Origin: an uncultured Oscillospiraceae bacterium
GTDB taxonomy: Bacteria > Bacillota_A > Clostridia > Oscillospirales > Oscillospiraceae
DNA: 7,678 bases
Assembly (NCBI GenBank): GCA_934561335.1
Contig: CAKTGD010000077.1
Coordinates: 1 to 7,678 of the forward strand
Reading direction: 5' to 3'
Under the pieces are notes generated by a model that saw nothing but the letters and a program-made list of their open reading frames with translations, did not search any database and had not been told where the DNA came from. The translations under genes and the position numbers were made by a program. Positions 6,596 through 7,678 of the stretch are shown here, piece by piece (position 1 is the stretch's first letter; each line of letters starts with the position of its first letter).

Positions 6596-7678
6596 TTAAT
6601 ACCGGCTGAACAGGGCAAAGCCCTGCCGCAGCAGCGCCGTCAGCGGCGCGGAATGAATGCCCATCGCAAGCCCCAGCGCCAGCAGCACAAAGGCCGGGAG
6701 CTTTTCATCCCAGTGGGCCTTGATCCGCCGGCAGATGCAGCCCTCCTCCTGGGGCAGCCAGATCAGCACCGCCGTATAGAGGAAGTACAGCACGTTCAGC
6801 ACCGTTGAGGCGACCAGCGCCAGCAGTACCGGCCAGCGCTGCCAGCCCAGAGAAAAGGCCTCCTGCGCGAAATACAGCTTGGGGATAAACCCGGCAAACA
6901 AAGGCACGCCCACCATAGACAGCGCGCCTGCCGTAAAGAGGATACCTGCGGCCGGATCACGATGCCCCGCTCCCCGCAGGTGGGGGAAGTCCATATGCCG
7001 CTGCGAGGCGTCAGAGAGCTGCACGGCGGACAAAAACAGCATAGACTTGGTAAGCGCGTGGTTGATGACCTGCAAAATGGCGGCCAGCATACCCGCCTGC
7101 GTGCCCATGCCGATGCCCATGAAGATATATCCGATCTGGGCAGCGGAGGAATAGGCCACCATCACCTTCAGGTGGCGGGCACGGATGGCGGAAACACTGC
7201 ATATGACCATGCCGCCCAGCCCCAGCACCAGCAGGATATTCTGCACGCCGGTGGCGTAATAGACTGCCGGGCCGATGGCGCGGTAGATGATCTTGATCAG
7301 CAAAAAGGCATACCCCTTCACGATCACGCCCGAGAGGATGCAGGAGGAAGCGACAGAGGCCTGCGAGTGCGCCTCCGGCAGCCATGTGTGGAAGGGGAAG
7401 AGGCCGCTTTTGATGGCAAGCCCTGTGCTGATGAGTCCCACGGCGATGGTCACCGCCGGCCGGTAGGCGCCGTTTTGCCACACCGCCCCCACCGTCTCCA
7501 GAAGCTGGGGGAACAAAAGCTGCCCCGTGACGGAATAGAGATACACCACGCCGATAAAGAACAGACCGGACCCCACCAGCGAAAAGACCATGTAGCGCAT
7601 GGAGGCCAGAAGGGTGCGTCCGCTTTCCCGGGCGCAGAGGATACCGCAGGAGGCGATGGTGCAGATCTCGATGAACAC
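6596..7678 (-). CDS. Antiporter-like membrane subunit, 5'-truncated by window edge
   Basis: The frame is open to the right edge and ends at TAA (6596-6598), leaving 360 residues. The first codon in view (GTG, 7678-7676) is internal and encodes Val, not a start: FIEIC at its beginning aligns with the TM5 glutamate segment near residue 134 of the paralogues, so about 130 N-terminal residues are off-window. Counting from the first codon in view, ion-path residues are E4, K90 in GLAIKSGLFPFHTWLPEAH, K121 in SGVIVKGYAF, K211 in NHALTK and K267 after GVPLFAGFIPK. LKVMVAYSSAAQIGYI (170-185) is the family loop-helix signature. The TM8 entry reads HSQASVASSCILSG and lacks the two prolines of APAP/APTP seen in the other three subunits. 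It is the most divergent of the four and is loosely NuoM/NuoN/MrpD-like. Its stop lies 17 nt before the next start, so it belongs to the same operon. Confidence 0.92.
   Translation of the reverse strand: MFIEICTIASCGILCARESGRTLLASMRYMVFSLVGSGLFFIGVVYLYSVTGQLLFPQLLETVGAVWQNGAYRPAVTIAVGLISTGLAIKSGLFPFHTWLPEAHSQASVASSCILSGVIVKGYAFLLIKIIYRAIGPAVYYATGVQNILLVLGLGGMVICSVSAIRARHLKVMVAYSSAAQIGYIFMGIGMGTQAGMLAAILQVINHALTKSMLFLSAVQLSDASQRHMDFPHLRGAGHRDPAAGILFTAGALSMVGVPLFAGFIPKLYFAQEAFSLGWQRWPVLLALVASTVLNVLYFLYTAVLIWLPQEEGCICRRIKAHWDEKLPAFVLLALGLAMGIHSAPLTALLRQGFALFSRY

Noticed and set aside
7676..7678. GTG at the right edge as a start codon
   Set aside because: The protein there already begins at the TM5 glutamate segment of the family, so the codon is internal and the gene continues off-window.

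Overview
The window looks like chromosomal DNA from a moderately GC-rich anaerobic Firmicute, most plausibly a gut-type member of the Clostridia (Oscillospirales-like). This is an inference from the G+C-rich coding sequence, the strong AGGAG-type ribosome binding sites, a fermentative acetate kinase, and a large set of antiporter-like membrane subunits. No taxonomic marker is present, so the assignment is tentative.

Layout, left to right. Positions 1-114 hold the last 37 codons of a plus-strand gene that I cannot identify. It converges on the acetate kinase gene ackA (minus strand, 1423-227), and a long bidirectional hairpin terminator (138-184) separates the two. Upstream of ackA is a 277-bp intergenic stretch (1424-1700). 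It holds a good extended -10 promoter, a possible second promoter inside AT-rich tracts, and the terminator of the next operon.

Everything from 1701 to the right edge is one minus-strand operon of four tandem paralogous genes. In transcription order they are: a 5'-truncated gene (7678-6596), a 481-residue protein (6578-5133), a 487-residue protein (5119-3656) and a 652-residue protein (3659-1701). All four belong to the proton-conducting membrane transporter superfamily (antiporter-like subunits NuoL/M/N of complex I, MrpA/D of Na+/H+ antiporters, HyfB/D/F of hydrogenase-4). Gaps are 17 nt, 13 nt and a 4-nt ATGA overlap, so one polycistronic message with translational coupling is likely. Each subunit keeps the membrane-embedded Glu and Lys residues used by this family for ion translocation.

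No redox, hydrogenase, ferredoxin, NuoH-like or small Mrp subunit (B, C, E, F, G) lies inside the window. Such genes, if present, must be upstream, beyond 7678. The likely biology is a multi-subunit ion-translocating membrane complex whose proximal genes are off-window, next to the ATP-yielding last step of acetate fermentation. The most unusual feature is four full antiporter-type subunits in a row with mosaic family signatures, including a last subunit with a NuoL-like C-terminal extension. The promoter of the four-gene operon is not in the window.
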